Origin: UBA1740 sp045612385
GTDB taxonomy: Bacteria > Bacillota > Clostridia > Oscillospirales > CAG-272
Assembly (NCBI GenBank): GCA_045612385.1
Contig: JAZKYZ010000022.1
Location: 1-64,000, forward strand
DNA length: 64,000 nucleotides
Direction of reading: 5' to 3'
In this document: one piece after another, positions 18,215-26,577 of the stretch
How the letters are laid out: every line of letters starts with the position of its first letter
Numbering within the stretch: position 1 is the stretch's first letter
Notes under the pieces: model-generated
The model's database searches: none
The model's input: only the letters and a program-made list of their open reading frames with translations
Told to the model about the DNA's origin: nothing
Program-made: the position numbers and the translations under genes

Positions 18215-18964
18215 ATGAATTATCAAATTAATTTTGGTCTGTACTACTCGATGTACGAAAGCGTTGGAAAGGGGCCGTTCTGGCTTTGGCTTGTATTCTT
18301 ACTTTTGTCGATTATTGTCGCATACCTGCTCGGTAGCATCAACTCGGCGATTATCATTTCCAAAGTCTTTTACGGTGACGATATCCGTAAACACGGAAGT
18401 GGCAATGCCGGCACGACAAATATGCTCCGTACCTATGGAAAAAAGGCGGCGCTATTTACCCTGATTTTCGATATGCTCAAAACCGTGCTCGCCATTGGAT
18501 TTTGTGGCTTCTTGCTTGGCTTTTATTATGTTCCAGGCGCAATATCTGTTTCCGAAGTCTGCTATATCGCAGGATTGTTCGCCGTTATCGGTCACGTGTT
18601 CCCCATTTACTATCAAGGCAAGGGGGGCAAGGGCGTGCTCTGCGCTGCAACAATGGGCTTGATGCTCTCTCCTATCGTATTTGCCATTTTGATTTCATTA
18701 TTTATTCTCATTGTCGCGCTGACAAAATACGTTTCTCTCGGCTCTGTGGTTTCCATCGGACTTTATCCGGTCGCAATGCGTGGTTTTATGGCTGTGCTTT
18801 ATCCTGAAAGACCGATGTCGGGATTGATTTCCTTGTCTGCGATTATCCTTGCGCTTTTGATTATTTATTGCCACCGTTCCAACCTCAAACGAATTATGGA
18901 TCGTACGGAAAACCGTATTTCCTTTAAAAAGAAATCCGAAGATCCCGAAGAAAGCGAAGAATAA
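18215..18964 (+). CDS. plsY: Glycerol-3-phosphate acyltransferase PlsY
   Basis: A 249-residue membrane enzyme that moves the acyl chain from acyl-phosphate to glycerol 3-phosphate, starting phospholipid synthesis. Motifs: AYLLGSINSAIIISK near residue 33, the phosphate-binding GSGNAGTTNMLRTYG near 65 and GHVFPIYYQGKGGKG near 128. About six to seven membrane spans. It is longer than the usual 190-210 residues, with an extra N-terminal 25 residues (MNYQINFGLYYSMYES) and a charged tail. AAAGGAGATTTAT precedes the ATG, 18 bases after aroF stops, so it probably shares the aro transcript. Confidence 0.92.
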   Translation: MNYQINFGLYYSMYESVGKGPFWLWLVFLLLSIIVAYLLGSINSAIIISKVFYGDDIRKHGSGNAGTTNMLRTYGKKAALFTLIFDMLKTVLAIGFCGFLLGFYYVPGAISVSEVCYIAGLFAVIGHVFPIYYQGKGGKGVLCAATMGLMLSPIVFAILISLFILIVALTKYVSLGSVVSIGLYPVAMRGFMAVLYPERPMSGLISLSAIILALLIIYCHRSNLKRIMDRTENRISFKKKSEDPEESEE

Positions 18965-18966
18965 AA

Positions 18967-20139
18967 ATGATGAAACAAAGGTTTCTCGACCTCGTGCGTC
19001 GCACTTCAGCGCGCGAGGTAATGCGCAAGCTTGTCTTTTCGCGCCCCTTCAGCAAAGAAGGCCCAACGAAAGTAAGCTGTCGCGCCGTCTGTCACCGTTC
19101 CCAGCGTTTTTTTAGTTTGGAATACACCATAGGGGATACTGTGTCACAGAAAAATGTGAAATTTGAAGAAGGGTATTCCCTCTTTCAAACCCTTCTCGAC
19201 ACCTACCAACAGGTCAACCTGATTACCTCGCTCGGTGATGTCGAATACAAGGTATCAAAATCGGGCAAATGCGTCCTGCTCGGTGATGGAGCGCTGGAGA
19301 AAAAGCTTTCCGGCGACCTCACAGGCTTTGCGATTGCCCCAGAAAGCCTGCAAAGGCAAAAGAACTACATTCTGAAGGGGGACGAGCCATTTTTATATGT
19401 GCTTGGTATCTCCGACAAAAGTGGACGCGTCCACGACAAAAAGCAAGGAAAATTCCGTCAGATTAACCGTTTTCTGGAATACTTTAATCAGGTATATGAA
19501 AACCTCCCCAAAGAAGGAACACTCACCATATACGACCTGTGTTCAGGAAAAAGTTACCTTTCCTTTGCCGTATATCATCACCTGACAAATAACCTGCACA
19601 GAACGGTAAATCTTCTCGCTATTGACCTTAAGGCAGATGTGATTTCTGCGTGCGAGGGATATGCCAAAGAGGTGGGCTTTTCGGGAATGCATTTCCTCTG
19701 TGATGACGTAAAAAACACACCGAAGGACATCTCGCCCGATCTGGTGATTTCTCTGCACGCCTGTGATGTCGCAACGGATATTGTGCTCGCCTGTGCCGTA
19801 TCTCTCTCGGCAAAGGTGATTCTCTCTACCCCCTGCTGTCACAGGGAATTATCTCGTAAAATTGCGTGCGCCCCCCTCGCCTTTGCCACAAAGTTTGGCA
19901 AACTCTCCGACAAGATATGCGAGGGACTGACAGACGGACTTCGTCTGCTGTATCTTGAGGGGTATGGTTATACGACAAATGCCTACGAACTTGTGGACCC
20001 TGAAGATACGCCAAAGAACACGCTCCTGGTTGCCGTAAAGAAAAAGAAAGAGGACGAGAAAAAGAAAAAAGAGTATTACGATACCCTTCATTTTTTGCTC
20101 GGTGACGGATCCACTTCCTATCTTAAAGGCATAATTTGA
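18967..20139 (+). CDS. SAM-dependent methyltransferase-like protein (Methyltransf_32 type)
   Basis: A 390-residue protein. The second half is a Rossmann methyltransferase: motif I YDLCSGKSYLSF near residue 185, AIDLKADVI, then SLHACDVATDIVLA and STPCCHRELSRK, a cysteine-pair signature I associate with the Methyltransf_32/TRM13-like group. The first 150 residues are a separate alpha/beta region of unknown role (FVFSRPFSKEGPTKVSCRAV). It ends in a very lysine-rich tail (KKKKEDEKKKKEYY). The target, possibly RNA, is not known. ATG 18967 or 18970 lies 2-5 bases after plsY with a weak ribosome site, suggesting coupling. Confidence 0.7.
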   Translation: MMKQRFLDLVRRTSAREVMRKLVFSRPFSKEGPTKVSCRAVCHRSQRFFSLEYTIGDTVSQKNVKFEEGYSLFQTLLDTYQQVNLITSLGDVEYKVSKSGKCVLLGDGALEKKLSGDLTGFAIAPESLQRQKNYILKGDEPFLYVLGISDKSGRVHDKKQGKFRQINRFLEYFNQVYENLPKEGTLTIYDLCSGKSYLSFAVYHHLTNNLHRTVNLLAIDLKADVISACEGYAKEVGFSGMHFLCDDVKNTPKDISPDLVISLHACDVATDIVLACAVSLSAKVILSTPCCHRELSRKIACAPLAFATKFGKLSDKICEGLTDGLRLLYLEGYGYTTNAYELVDPEDTPKNTLLVAVKKKKEDEKKKKEYYDTLHFLLGDGSTSYLKGII

Positions 20140-20166
20140 CAATAATTGTTTACAATAAGGACATAT

Positions 20167-20616
20167 ATGGATAACACAATTCTGACTTATTCTCCGAGCG
20201 ATACCGAAGATGTCGGCTATCAAATGGCGACGGCTCTAAAAGAAAAGAGGACGTTTGCTCACATTCGCCTTTATGGGGAAATGGGAGTAGGAAAGACAGC
20301 CTTTGTTCGTGGCTTTTGCCGAGCGTTTGGCATTTCGGGGGTAAAAAGCCCGACATACACAATGGTAAATGAATATCGTGGTGAGTGTCGAGTTTATCAT
20401 TTCGATATGGTAAGAATCTCCTCAGAGGACGATTTATACTCCATCGGCTTTGATGATTACACAGCCGACGAGCGTGCTTTTTTGCTATTCGAGTGGACGG
20501 AAAATATTGATGCATATCTCGGGAACGGGGGCATTTTTGTTACCATCTCTCGCACAGCAGAAAACGAAAACGCAAGAGAGATTACAATTCGTGTGGGTGA
20601 TGGCTACACGGTATAG
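20167..20616 (+). CDS. tsaE: tRNA threonylcarbamoyladenosine (t6A) ATPase TsaE
   Basis: A 149-residue ATPase that works with TsaB and TsaD to form t6A37 on ANN-decoding tRNAs. P-loop GEMGVGKTAFVRGF near residue 41, SPTYTMVNEY, the switch YHFDMVRISSEDD and FEWTENID are all family-typical. The frame is open from 20146; AAGGA at 20157-20161 and family length favour ATG 20167. tsaB follows 8 bases after the stop. tsaD and rimI are not in this window. Confidence 0.93.
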   Translation: MDNTILTYSPSDTEDVGYQMATALKEKRTFAHIRLYGEMGVGKTAFVRGFCRAFGISGVKSPTYTMVNEYRGECRVYHFDMVRISSEDDLYSIGFDDYTADERAFLLFEWTENIDAYLGNGGIFVTISRTAENENAREITIRVGDGYTV

Positions 20617-20624
20617 GTGATGAT

Positions 20625-21344
20625 ATGAAGATTTTAGCATTTGAAAGCAGCGCCAAAACGGCATCCGTCGCCCTCTCGGACGACGGCAGACTTCTTGCCT
20701 CTATGACCGTAGATGCCGGTCTGACACACAGTGAAATTCTTTTGCCGATGGCAGAGGACATATTAAAAGAAGCGAAGGTTTCCTTTGATGAGATTGACGG
20801 TTATGCCGTCACAACGGGGCCAGGTAGCTTTACCGGAATCCGAATCGGAGTAGCAACGGTCAAGGGGCTCGCCTTTGGTCGTGAGAAGCCTTGCTTCGGC
20901 ATTTCCTCCCTGATGGGACTCGCATACAATCTCAAGGGACTTCGTGGAATCTTTGTCCCGGTAATGGACTCTCGGCGAAACGAATGTTATACGGCAATTT
21001 TTTCGTCCGACGGCGAGAAAATTGTCAGGCTATGCGAGGATACGCAGATGCGTATTGTGGACCTCGCCCCGATTCTTTCCCAGTATTCAAATACTCCCAT
21101 TTACCTGGTCGGAGATGCCTATGAGAAGGCAAAGTCCCTTCTCACCCCTCTGGGAATATTGACAGAGGTCACCCCTCCCGCTATGCGTCTTGCCAGTGCG
21201 ACATCTCTTTTATGGATTGCGCAAGAGGGCATAGCAACGGGACAATATCAAAATGACAGCGAGCTGACGGCAGTATATCTGAAGCCTGCCCAAGCAGAGC
21301 GCGAACGATTGGAAAAAGAAAAACAAACACAAGGAGAAATATAA
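20625..21344 (+). CDS. tsaB: t6A biosynthesis protein TsaB
   Basis: A 239-residue ASKHA-fold partner of TsaD. It begins ILAFESSAKTASVAL and carries the hallmark TTGPGSFTGIRIGVATVKGLAF near residue 65; PVMDSRRNECYTAIF is also typical. It stabilises the TsaB-TsaD-TsaE complex rather than catalysing. rpiB starts one base after its stop. Ordinary gene. Confidence 0.93.
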   Translation: MKILAFESSAKTASVALSDDGRLLASMTVDAGLTHSEILLPMAEDILKEAKVSFDEIDGYAVTTGPGSFTGIRIGVATVKGLAFGREKPCFGISSLMGLAYNLKGLRGIFVPVMDSRRNECYTAIFSSDGEKIVRLCEDTQMRIVDLAPILSQYSNTPIYLVGDAYEKAKSLLTPLGILTEVTPPAMRLASATSLLWIAQEGIATGQYQNDSELTAVYLKPAQAERERLEKEKQTQGEI

Positions 21345-21345
21345 A

Positions 21346-21798
21346 ATGCGTAAAATTTACATTGGCGCAGACAGCGCAGGCTACCCTCTCAAGGAGGAAG
21401 TCAAGGAATACCTGATAGCAAAGGGCTATGAGGTTGTCGATTGTGGTACCGACTCCACAGCATCCTGCCACTATCCTGTTTTCGCAAGCGCTGTGGCGAG
21501 TGAGGTACAAAAGGCGCCGAACGAGGTATTCGGTATTCTTATCTGTGGTACGGGTATCGGTATGAGTATGTGCGCCAACAAATACAACGGTGTTCGCGCA
21601 GCGTGCTGTGGCGATACCTACTCTGCAAAAATGACACGCGCGCACAATGATGCAAACGTCCTCTGTATGGGCGCAAGAGTCACCGGCTCCTGCCTTGCTT
21701 TAGATATTCTCGACGCCTTTTTGTCAGCAGAATATGAGGGTGGACGTCATTCAATTCGTGTCGGTATGATGGAAGAAATTGAGCAGAAGCAGAAATAA
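21346..21798 (+). CDS. rpiB: Ribose 5-phosphate isomerase B
   Basis: A 150-residue RpiB/LacAB-family isomerase linking ribose 5-phosphate and ribulose 5-phosphate. IGADSAGYPLKEE start, the active-site cysteine in YEVVDCGTDS-HYP context, GTGIGMSMCANKYNGVRAACC and NDANVLCMGARVTG are family motifs. AAGGAGAAATATAAA precedes the ATG. It could instead act on allose 6-phosphate. Last gene of the run; it ends 3 bases from the convergent mecA-like stop, and no terminator is visible in between. Confidence 0.93.
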   Translation: MRKIYIGADSAGYPLKEEVKEYLIAKGYEVVDCGTDSTASCHYPVFASAVASEVQKAPNEVFGILICGTGIGMSMCANKYNGVRAACCGDTYSAKMTRAHNDANVLCMGARVTGSCLALDILDAFLSAEYEGGRHSIRVGMMEEIEQKQK

Positions 21799-21800
21799 TA

Positions 21801-22526
21801 TTATCCCGCAGGGAACAATTCTGTAATGCTGATGCGAGAGGTATGCTCCATAAGAAGCTCCTCCGTCATTTTTGAAAGTTCCTTTCCAAATTCACATAGA
21901 AACAAAAGTTGTGATACGGCTTGTGTATCTGCCTCATCAATGGCAAGGATGAAGGAATAGCACTCACAGCTCGTATGTAGGTTTTCTGTGCGATAAAGGC
22001 ATAAAGAGGAGAGTTTTCTTGGAAGATGCTCGCATTCGGGGTTCTCCGTTTTACTCTCGGAGTGAAAAAAGAGATCATATACCTCTTTGGGCAATGTATG
22101 CTCACCGAGTGTCGTGGAATGCTCTGTCACAATGTTATGCTCAACGGATGGATGATGCCCCTCCTCCTCTATGCCTTCGCCTGCCAGCGGACTTACTGTT
22201 TTGCTTTTTGCAAGCACATAAAGCGCGAAGGCAAGATGCTCCGCTGACTCAAATCCATAATAACGAAACGTGGACTTCCCTGTCCTTTTCTCCATAATTG
22301 GCTCCCCACTCACAAAAATATCGTATGAGCCATCCATTTTCGGATAGGTCTCTACGAGAAGTTTTTCCCACCCCTCGCCTTCCATCTGGCTTTTCAGCAA
22401 ACGGCGAACGGTGGCGCATAAGTCCTTATTTGAAATTGTCCTGCCCCGACCGAGTCCGTATAACTGCGCCTCTTCAGCTGTCAGGGTCAGTTTCCATTTT
22501 CCCTCACGTATCTTTAAAATTTTCAT
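21801..22526 (-). CDS. mecA: MecA-like adaptor protein
   Basis: A 241-residue acidic protein whose layout fits MecA, the adaptor that feeds proteins to ClpC: a short N-terminal domain (KLTLTAEEAQLYGLG), a variable charged middle rich in glutamate and histidine, and a C-terminal domain with repeated hydrophobic patterns (YGFESAEHLAFALYVLAK, CECYSFILAID, AVSQLLFLCEFG). The match is by pattern only, and the N-terminus is not the textbook MecA start, so it may be a distant member or an unrelated protein. It is transcribed alone from the promoter at 22545-22574. Confidence 0.5.
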   Translation of the reverse strand: MKILKIREGKWKLTLTAEEAQLYGLGRGRTISNKDLCATVRRLLKSQMEGEGWEKLLVETYPKMDGSYDIFVSGEPIMEKRTGKSTFRYYGFESAEHLAFALYVLAKSKTVSPLAGEGIEEEGHHPSVEHNIVTEHSTTLGEHTLPKEVYDLFFHSESKTENPECEHLPRKLSSLCLYRTENLHTSCECYSFILAIDEADTQAVSQLLFLCEFGKELSKMTEELLMEHTSRISITELFPAG

Positions 22527-22544
22527 AACACCCCTCCTTTTTGT

Positions 22545-22574
22545 ATTATACGAAAAAAAGGAATTGGGTGTGAA
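22545..22574 (-). promoter_or_regulatory. Promoter of the mecA-like gene
   Basis: Minus strand TTCACA (22574-22569), 18 bases, TATAAT (22550-22545), followed by AGGAGGGG before the ATG at 22526. Confidence 0.6.
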
Positions 22575-22577
22575 TAT

Positions 22578-22620
22578 GGTGAGTTCGTGACCTTCCTCAC
22601 CTAAAACAAAACTAAAGGAG
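22578..22620 (+). promoter_or_regulatory. PreQ1-I riboswitch before queT
   Basis: GGTGAG (22578-22583), a 12-base loop TTCGTGACCTTC, CTCACC (22596-22601), then an A-rich tail ending in CTAAAGGAG. This is the compact class I preQ1 aptamer: a P1 stem, a C-rich loop that pairs with the GG of the downstream AAGGAG, and an A-rich strand lying along the stem. The ribosome site of queT is part of the pseudoknot, so preQ1 should block translation. The known link of this class with QueT supports the call. Confidence 0.85.
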
Positions 22621-22632
22621 TTTACTTAAAAA

Positions 22633-23151
22633 ATGAACAAAAACACGAAAAAATCCCTACTTTTGTTGACAAGATGTGGCATTATTGCTGCTTTATACAC
22701 TGCTTTAACCTATATCAGCTTCCTGTTCGGATTGGCAAGTGGTCCGATACAATTCCGACTTTCCGAAGCGCTTTGTATCCTTCCCGTATTCCTCCCTGAA
22801 GCAACGATAGGACTTACGATCGGATGCCTGCTCTCCAACCTCATCACAGGAGGACACATTCTCGATATTCTCTTTGGAACGCTGGCAACAACGCTTGGCG
22901 CTTTAGGAACACGAGCGCTCTGTCGCTTCAAGCGTTTCCCTTATCTTCTCTATTCCCTGCCGACAGTGCTTTCTAACGCTGTCATTGTTCCACTGGTCCT
23001 CTGCTATACCCTAAACAATGGATTTTCTCACGCCTTTTTCTGGCCGACGGTCGGCTCGGTGGCTTTGGGAGAAGGAGTGGTTTGCTTTTTACTCGGCACC
23101 CTTCTTTATCTCTCTATTAAAAAAAGGCCAGAGATTCTCGGGGTAAAGTAA
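22633..23151 (+). CDS. queT: QueT-family queuosine-precursor transporter
   Basis: A 172-residue membrane protein, substrate-binding (S) component of an energy-coupling-factor transporter, expected to import a queuosine precursor (preQ0/preQ1 or queuine). Five to six hydrophobic segments; the family motif FRLSEALCILPVFLPEA near residue 48 and IGCLLSNLITGGHILDILFG are clear. A preQ1-I riboswitch overlaps its ribosome site, which gives independent evidence for the substrate class. It is followed by a terminator and stands alone; the ECF ATPases are elsewhere. Confidence 0.9.
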   Translation: MNKNTKKSLLLLTRCGIIAALYTALTYISFLFGLASGPIQFRLSEALCILPVFLPEATIGLTIGCLLSNLITGGHILDILFGTLATTLGALGTRALCRFKRFPYLLYSLPTVLSNAVIVPLVLCYTLNNGFSHAFFWPTVGSVALGEGVVCFLLGTLLYLSIKKRPEILGVK

Positions 23152-23234
23152 TAACCAAGCGCATATATGAGGGAAAGGATATCTGAAAAAATACACAGAT
23201 TGCTATTCTGCGCTTTCACAGGGCAATCCTACAC

Positions 23235-23266
23235 GACGGAGAGGCTTACGCTTCTCCGTCTTTTTT
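23235..23266 (+). terminator. Terminator of queT
   Basis: GACGGAGAGG pairs with CTTCTCCGTC (one G:U) around TTACG-type loop, then TTTTTT. Confidence 0.85.
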
Positions 23267-23298
23267 CGTCCAAAAAACAAAAACTCCTAAAAAAATAC

Positions 23299-23327
23299 TT
23301 GACAAGTTCTTTATAGGATGATATAAT
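23299..23327 (+). promoter_or_regulatory. Promoter of yidD
   Basis: TTGACA (23299-23304), 17 bases, TATAAT (23322-23327). Exact consensus. Confidence 0.9.
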
Positions 23328-23369
23328 AAATTTGAATAATTATAAGTATTTAAAAGATTTGGAGGGGTT

Positions 23370-23744
23370 ATGAAAAAACAGATTCGCGAAGTTCGTTTGG
23401 TCGACCTCGCCCAGTATCTTCTCCTCCCCTTCATCATTATCCTTGCGATATTCACTACTGTCGCACTCACCTGTCGGTGGTACCCCGATATACCGTCGGT
23501 ATATTTCATCCTGATTGGCGCTGTGCTTTCGATATTTATGCTACGCAATTTCACGATTGGGCTGGTGCTTCTTTACAAAGCAGTAGCACCAATGTCGATG
23601 CGGGATCGTTGCCGTTTTGAGCCATCTTGCTCGACTTATATGATTATGGCGTTGCAAAAATATGGTTTTTTCGTCGGTGTTTATAAGGGCATTCGGCGAA
23701 TTTGTCGTTGCCACCCACCGAATGGTGGCGAGGACCTGCCATAA
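23370..23744 (+). CDS. yidD: YidD membrane-insertion factor with an N-terminal transmembrane extension
   Basis: A 124-residue protein. Residues 61-124 are the YidD domain, thought to assist YidC in inserting membrane proteins: LVLLYKAVAPMS, the cysteine motif CRFEPSCSTYM (C81, C87), and CRCHPPNGG (C112, C114). YidD proteins are usually about 70-85 residues. Here about 60 residues are added in front, with two hydrophobic segments (YLLLPFIIILAIFTTVAL and VYFILIGAVLSIFML). The ribosome site GGAGGGG before ATG 23370 supports this long start. It is not beside rnpA/yidC/rpmH as in many genomes. Confidence 0.88.
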   Translation: MKKQIREVRLVDLAQYLLLPFIIILAIFTTVALTCRWYPDIPSVYFILIGAVLSIFMLRNFTIGLVLLYKAVAPMSMRDRCRFEPSCSTYMIMALQKYGFFVGVYKGIRRICRCHPPNGGEDLP

Positions 23745-23788
23745 ATGATTTTTGATTTATTTGTCTCATTATGATAAGGAGATCTCAT

Positions 23789-26293
23789 ATGGATTCTATC
23801 AACCTCTATTTGAGTGGGCGTTGCCCCTACTGCCATACGGTGCTCGACTATCTTGCGAGTGACGAGGCAGTGCATTGCCACGCGTGCGATCACGATGTGG
23901 CGACATCTTTGCTCTTGCTTGAATGTGTGAGCGAGGAAGAAGAAATTCTGGAAGAAGACCGTTTCGCTATGGAAAATGTTACGACGGTCAGCGCAGGACT
24001 TGTATATTTTAATCATTTCTGCGAGACGTTCGACTGGGATGCTTTTGCGACCTCATCTTCCCTGACTCTGCCAAGATTCAATGCGATTGCAGAATCCTAT
24101 AAGCTGAAATTTGCGACCAATCCTTTGACGTATGTTTTGGATTTCCGTAGAATCGTCGTGCCTGTCGCGAAGAAAATCGAAGCGCTCAAAAAGATTGAGA
24201 ACGAGCTGATTTCTCGTCGTGCATCCGATATCTCTGTGCTTTACTCGTACTTTGATAAGTATTCCTGCCTTGCAGAATCTATCCACGAGGAAAAGGAAGC
24301 AATGAAGCGTACGCTTCTTCAGGACATTGAGTTGGCGCAAAAATACGGAGCAGACCCCGAAATCGTTGAAAATCTCAAAAAGAATTTTACGGAATTCGTT
24401 GCTGCTCTGGAAGCTGTGAAGCCTGCTGATGATCTCAAGCAAAGTGGTGTATTCACTCGCTACAAGAACGAAAAGGACAACACGCTGGCACGTGAGTTAG
24501 CAGAGGTCGGCATTGACGCGCAAGCAACCTATGAGAGAGCCATTTCTCTTCTGGACGGCGAGGATATCGAAAATGCCCTTCATCTGCTCCTTTCCATTCG
24601 TGGTTACAAGGACAGCGCTGCAATTATCGAAAAGCATTCTAAGGTCTTTACATACAACGGCGAGTTCATTGAGCTTGGTGGTAAGGTATTCTATCTGCGT
24701 GACGGTGTGAACACCTATTTTGATGTCAATGACCCCACAGGATACAAGAAATGTGCCTGCAAGAATCTTTACGAAATCGTAGGTGGCGTTCCTGCTACAA
24801 GACCTACCGTAACGGGTATCACCCGTCTGCTCGGCGCTTTCGGTACTCGTATTTACTTTATCAAGAACGATACGAACATCTGCACATACAACACCAAGAA
24901 GAGTGACGTTTTCGTTCCAGAGCAGATTCTCTACACGGCTCCCGCCGGTGACTTTGCGATTGATGATGCGTACAATACCATAAAATACACAGAGGACGGT
25001 AGCCGTTTCTTCGTACGTAAGAAACTGCGCTCCCCCGAAGAAGAAAAGCGTGGTTGCGCTCTCTTCAAAAAGAAAAAGAAAACACCTCGTGTGGATCGCA
25101 GAAACAACTATACGATTGTCCTTGTCGATATGGACAATGTAACGGCAAAAGAAATCCTGCCGGAAGTAATAGATGTTATGGACTACTTCGGCGACAGTAT
25201 TTTCTACACCTACCTCTCTCCCGAAACAGCACGTCCTTCCTTCCACGTTTTCAATATCAAGACAGAAAGCGACGAGGCGATTCTCGACTCCGACTGTGTC
25301 ATCCACGCAATGATTGGCACGAAGATTATCTACTCGGTATATGCGCCGAACGCATACAACCTTGACCTTAATGTCATTGATCTTAAGACCAAACAGCCGA
25401 CTCTGATTTGCAAAAATATATGTGCGTATTATGCGAACTCCGGCGATAAGATTTTCTACACCGTAGGAAGCGCGAATCTGGCGCGTCTGTATTCTTATGA
25501 TCTGAACACAGAGCAAAGCGCAGAAATGCTTGCTTCTATCGGAGATATCGTAAGTCTTGGAGAAGAATACCTTTACTATATGAAGGGCAACGATCGCAAT
25601 GCTGTCCTGATGCGTGTTTCGACGGACGGCAAGGAAACGCTCCGTATCGCTTCTCGCGTATGTCGCATTGTTCGTATGTCGGCAGGTGTTATCTATTACG
25701 TCAACTCTCGTGACGAACTCCATATGGTTCGTACCGACGGTAGACACGACCACACCATTGCACGTGAGGTTTCTCGTGACGATATCATCATTGACGATAA
25801 GAACATTTATTATCTGCGTCGTGAGATGGTCGGTGACATCAGCACAGAAGCAGATGGTTATTCCTACTCGCTCTATACCACAACTCTTAAGGGTACGGAA
25901 CTGAAGAAGGTAGCGTTCAATGTCGTGTCCATCAAGGAATTCGACGAGAAGAACATTTACCTTTGCACAAAGGAAAATGCCTCCTTCACAATCACCCGTC
26001 CTGTGGACGTTGAGAACTTTGAGGTAGAAGAATACACTTCCCTTCTCACCTCTTATAAGAAGCTTTACAAACCGACAGGAAAAATTCTTGATGTCCTCAC
26101 CATTGGTATTCCCACTGCGGAAAGCCGTGAATTCCGTGTAGGTTGCGCTCTCTTTAAGAAAACAAAGACAGTAAATGGCTCTGTAATAAAGAACGTTCGC
26201 CGTGACACCTATGTACGTACCGGTGTTGCACGTATCGGTGCTGTATACGACGAGGAACTTGCTGCATTGGCAACTGCAGAAGAAGAAGCCTAA
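23789..26293 (+). CDS. Unknown 834-residue protein: zinc ribbon, helical middle, beta-propeller-like C-terminus
   Basis: I do not recognise this protein as a named family. The AAGGAG at 23775-23780 sets the start at ATG 23789. Residues 12-33 are a zinc ribbon (C12, C15, C30, C33: CPYC and CHAC). Residues about 50-300 are mostly helical, with a charged coiled-coil-like stretch. From about 295 to the end come repeated short beta units with tyrosine-rich edges (KIFYTV, YLYYMK, VIYYVN, NIYYLR), like a DUF5050-type beta-propeller. The phrase GCALFKK occurs twice, near 425 and 790, each before a lysine run. No signal peptide or membrane segment is seen, so it is cytoplasmic. It has its own terminator and follows yidD by 44 bases. 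Confidence 0.6.
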   Translation: MDSINLYLSGRCPYCHTVLDYLASDEAVHCHACDHDVATSLLLLECVSEEEEILEEDRFAMENVTTVSAGLVYFNHFCETFDWDAFATSSSLTLPRFNAIAESYKLKFATNPLTYVLDFRRIVVPVAKKIEALKKIENELISRRASDISVLYSYFDKYSCLAESIHEEKEAMKRTLLQDIELAQKYGADPEIVENLKKNFTEFVAALEAVKPADDLKQSGVFTRYKNEKDNTLARELAEVGIDAQATYERAISLLDGEDIENALHLLLSIRGYKDSAAIIEKHSKVFTYNGEFIELGGKVFYLRDGVNTYFDVNDPTGYKKCACKNLYEIVGGVPATRPTVTGITRLLGAFGTRIYFIKNDTNICTYNTKKSDVFVPEQILYTAPAGDFAIDDAYNTIKYTEDGSRFFVRKKLRSPEEEKRGCALFKKKKKTPRVDRRNNYTIVLVDMDNVTAKEILPEVIDVMDYFGDSIFYTYLSPETARPSFHVFNIKTESDEAILDSDCVIHAMIGTKIIYSVYAPNAYNLDLNVIDLKTKQPTLICKNICAYYANSGDKIFYTVGSANLARLYSYDLNTEQSAEMLASIGDIVSLGEEYLYYMKGNDRNAVLMRVSTDGKETLRIASRVCRIVRMSAGVIYYVNSRDELHMVRTDGRHDHTIAREVSRDDIIIDDKNIYYLRREMVGDISTEADGYSYSLYTTTLKGTELKKVAFNVVSIKEFDEKNIYLCTKENASFTITRPVDVENFEVEEYTSLLTSYKKLYKPTGKILDVLTIGIPTAESREFRVGCALFKKTKTVNGSVIKNVRRDTYVRTGVARIGAVYDEELAALATAEEEA

Positions 26294-26310
26294 ATAGAAA
26301 TGTGTTCACC

Positions 26311-26349
26311 TGACGGCAAAGAGGTTTTCCCTCTTTGCCGTCATTTTTT
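26311..26349 (+). terminator. Terminator of the 834-residue protein gene
   Basis: A 14-bp perfect stem TGACGGCAAAGAGG/CCTCTTTGCCGTCA with loop TTTT, followed by TTTTTT. Confidence 0.9.
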
Positions 26350-26414
26350 GATAAAACAAAAAAATCTCCCTTTACAACGTTTGTGTCCCCTTCAGCGAAC
26401 AAGAAAAAGCATCT

Positions 26415-26489
26415 ACAAAAAACTACCGAATATCGGTGCATATCAAAGAACAATTCCTTGATGCGTACCAATATTCGGTAGTTTTTTGT
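26415..26489. repeat. Long inverted repeat between convergent genes
   Basis: ACAAAAAACTACCGAATAT (26415-26433) is repeated inverted as ATATTCGGTAGTTTTTTGT (26471-26489), 19 of 19. The inside also pairs partly (GGTGCATATCAA with TTGATGCGTACC). The result is a 75-base hairpin with T runs on both strands, placed between two other terminators. Confidence 0.8.
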
Positions 26490-26520
26490 CGAATGTTATG
26501 ATAAATAGGGAAAAAGAAAA

Positions 26521-26556
26521 GGGATGGAAAGGGGTAGCAGGTTACCCCTTTCCATC
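26521..26556 (-). terminator. Terminator of rplJ-rplL
   Basis: GGATGGAAAGGGGTA pairs with TACCCCTTTCCATCC (15 bp), followed on the minus strand by a T-rich run. It lies just past the rplL stop. Confidence 0.8.
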
Positions 26557-26577
26557 CTCAATGAAGATAGAATGAAA

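Noticed and set aside
24497..25753. 418-codon minus-strand frame inside the 834-residue gene
   Set aside because: Shadow of the plus-strand gene, which has a ribosome site, zinc motif and terminator; the minus frame has none of these.
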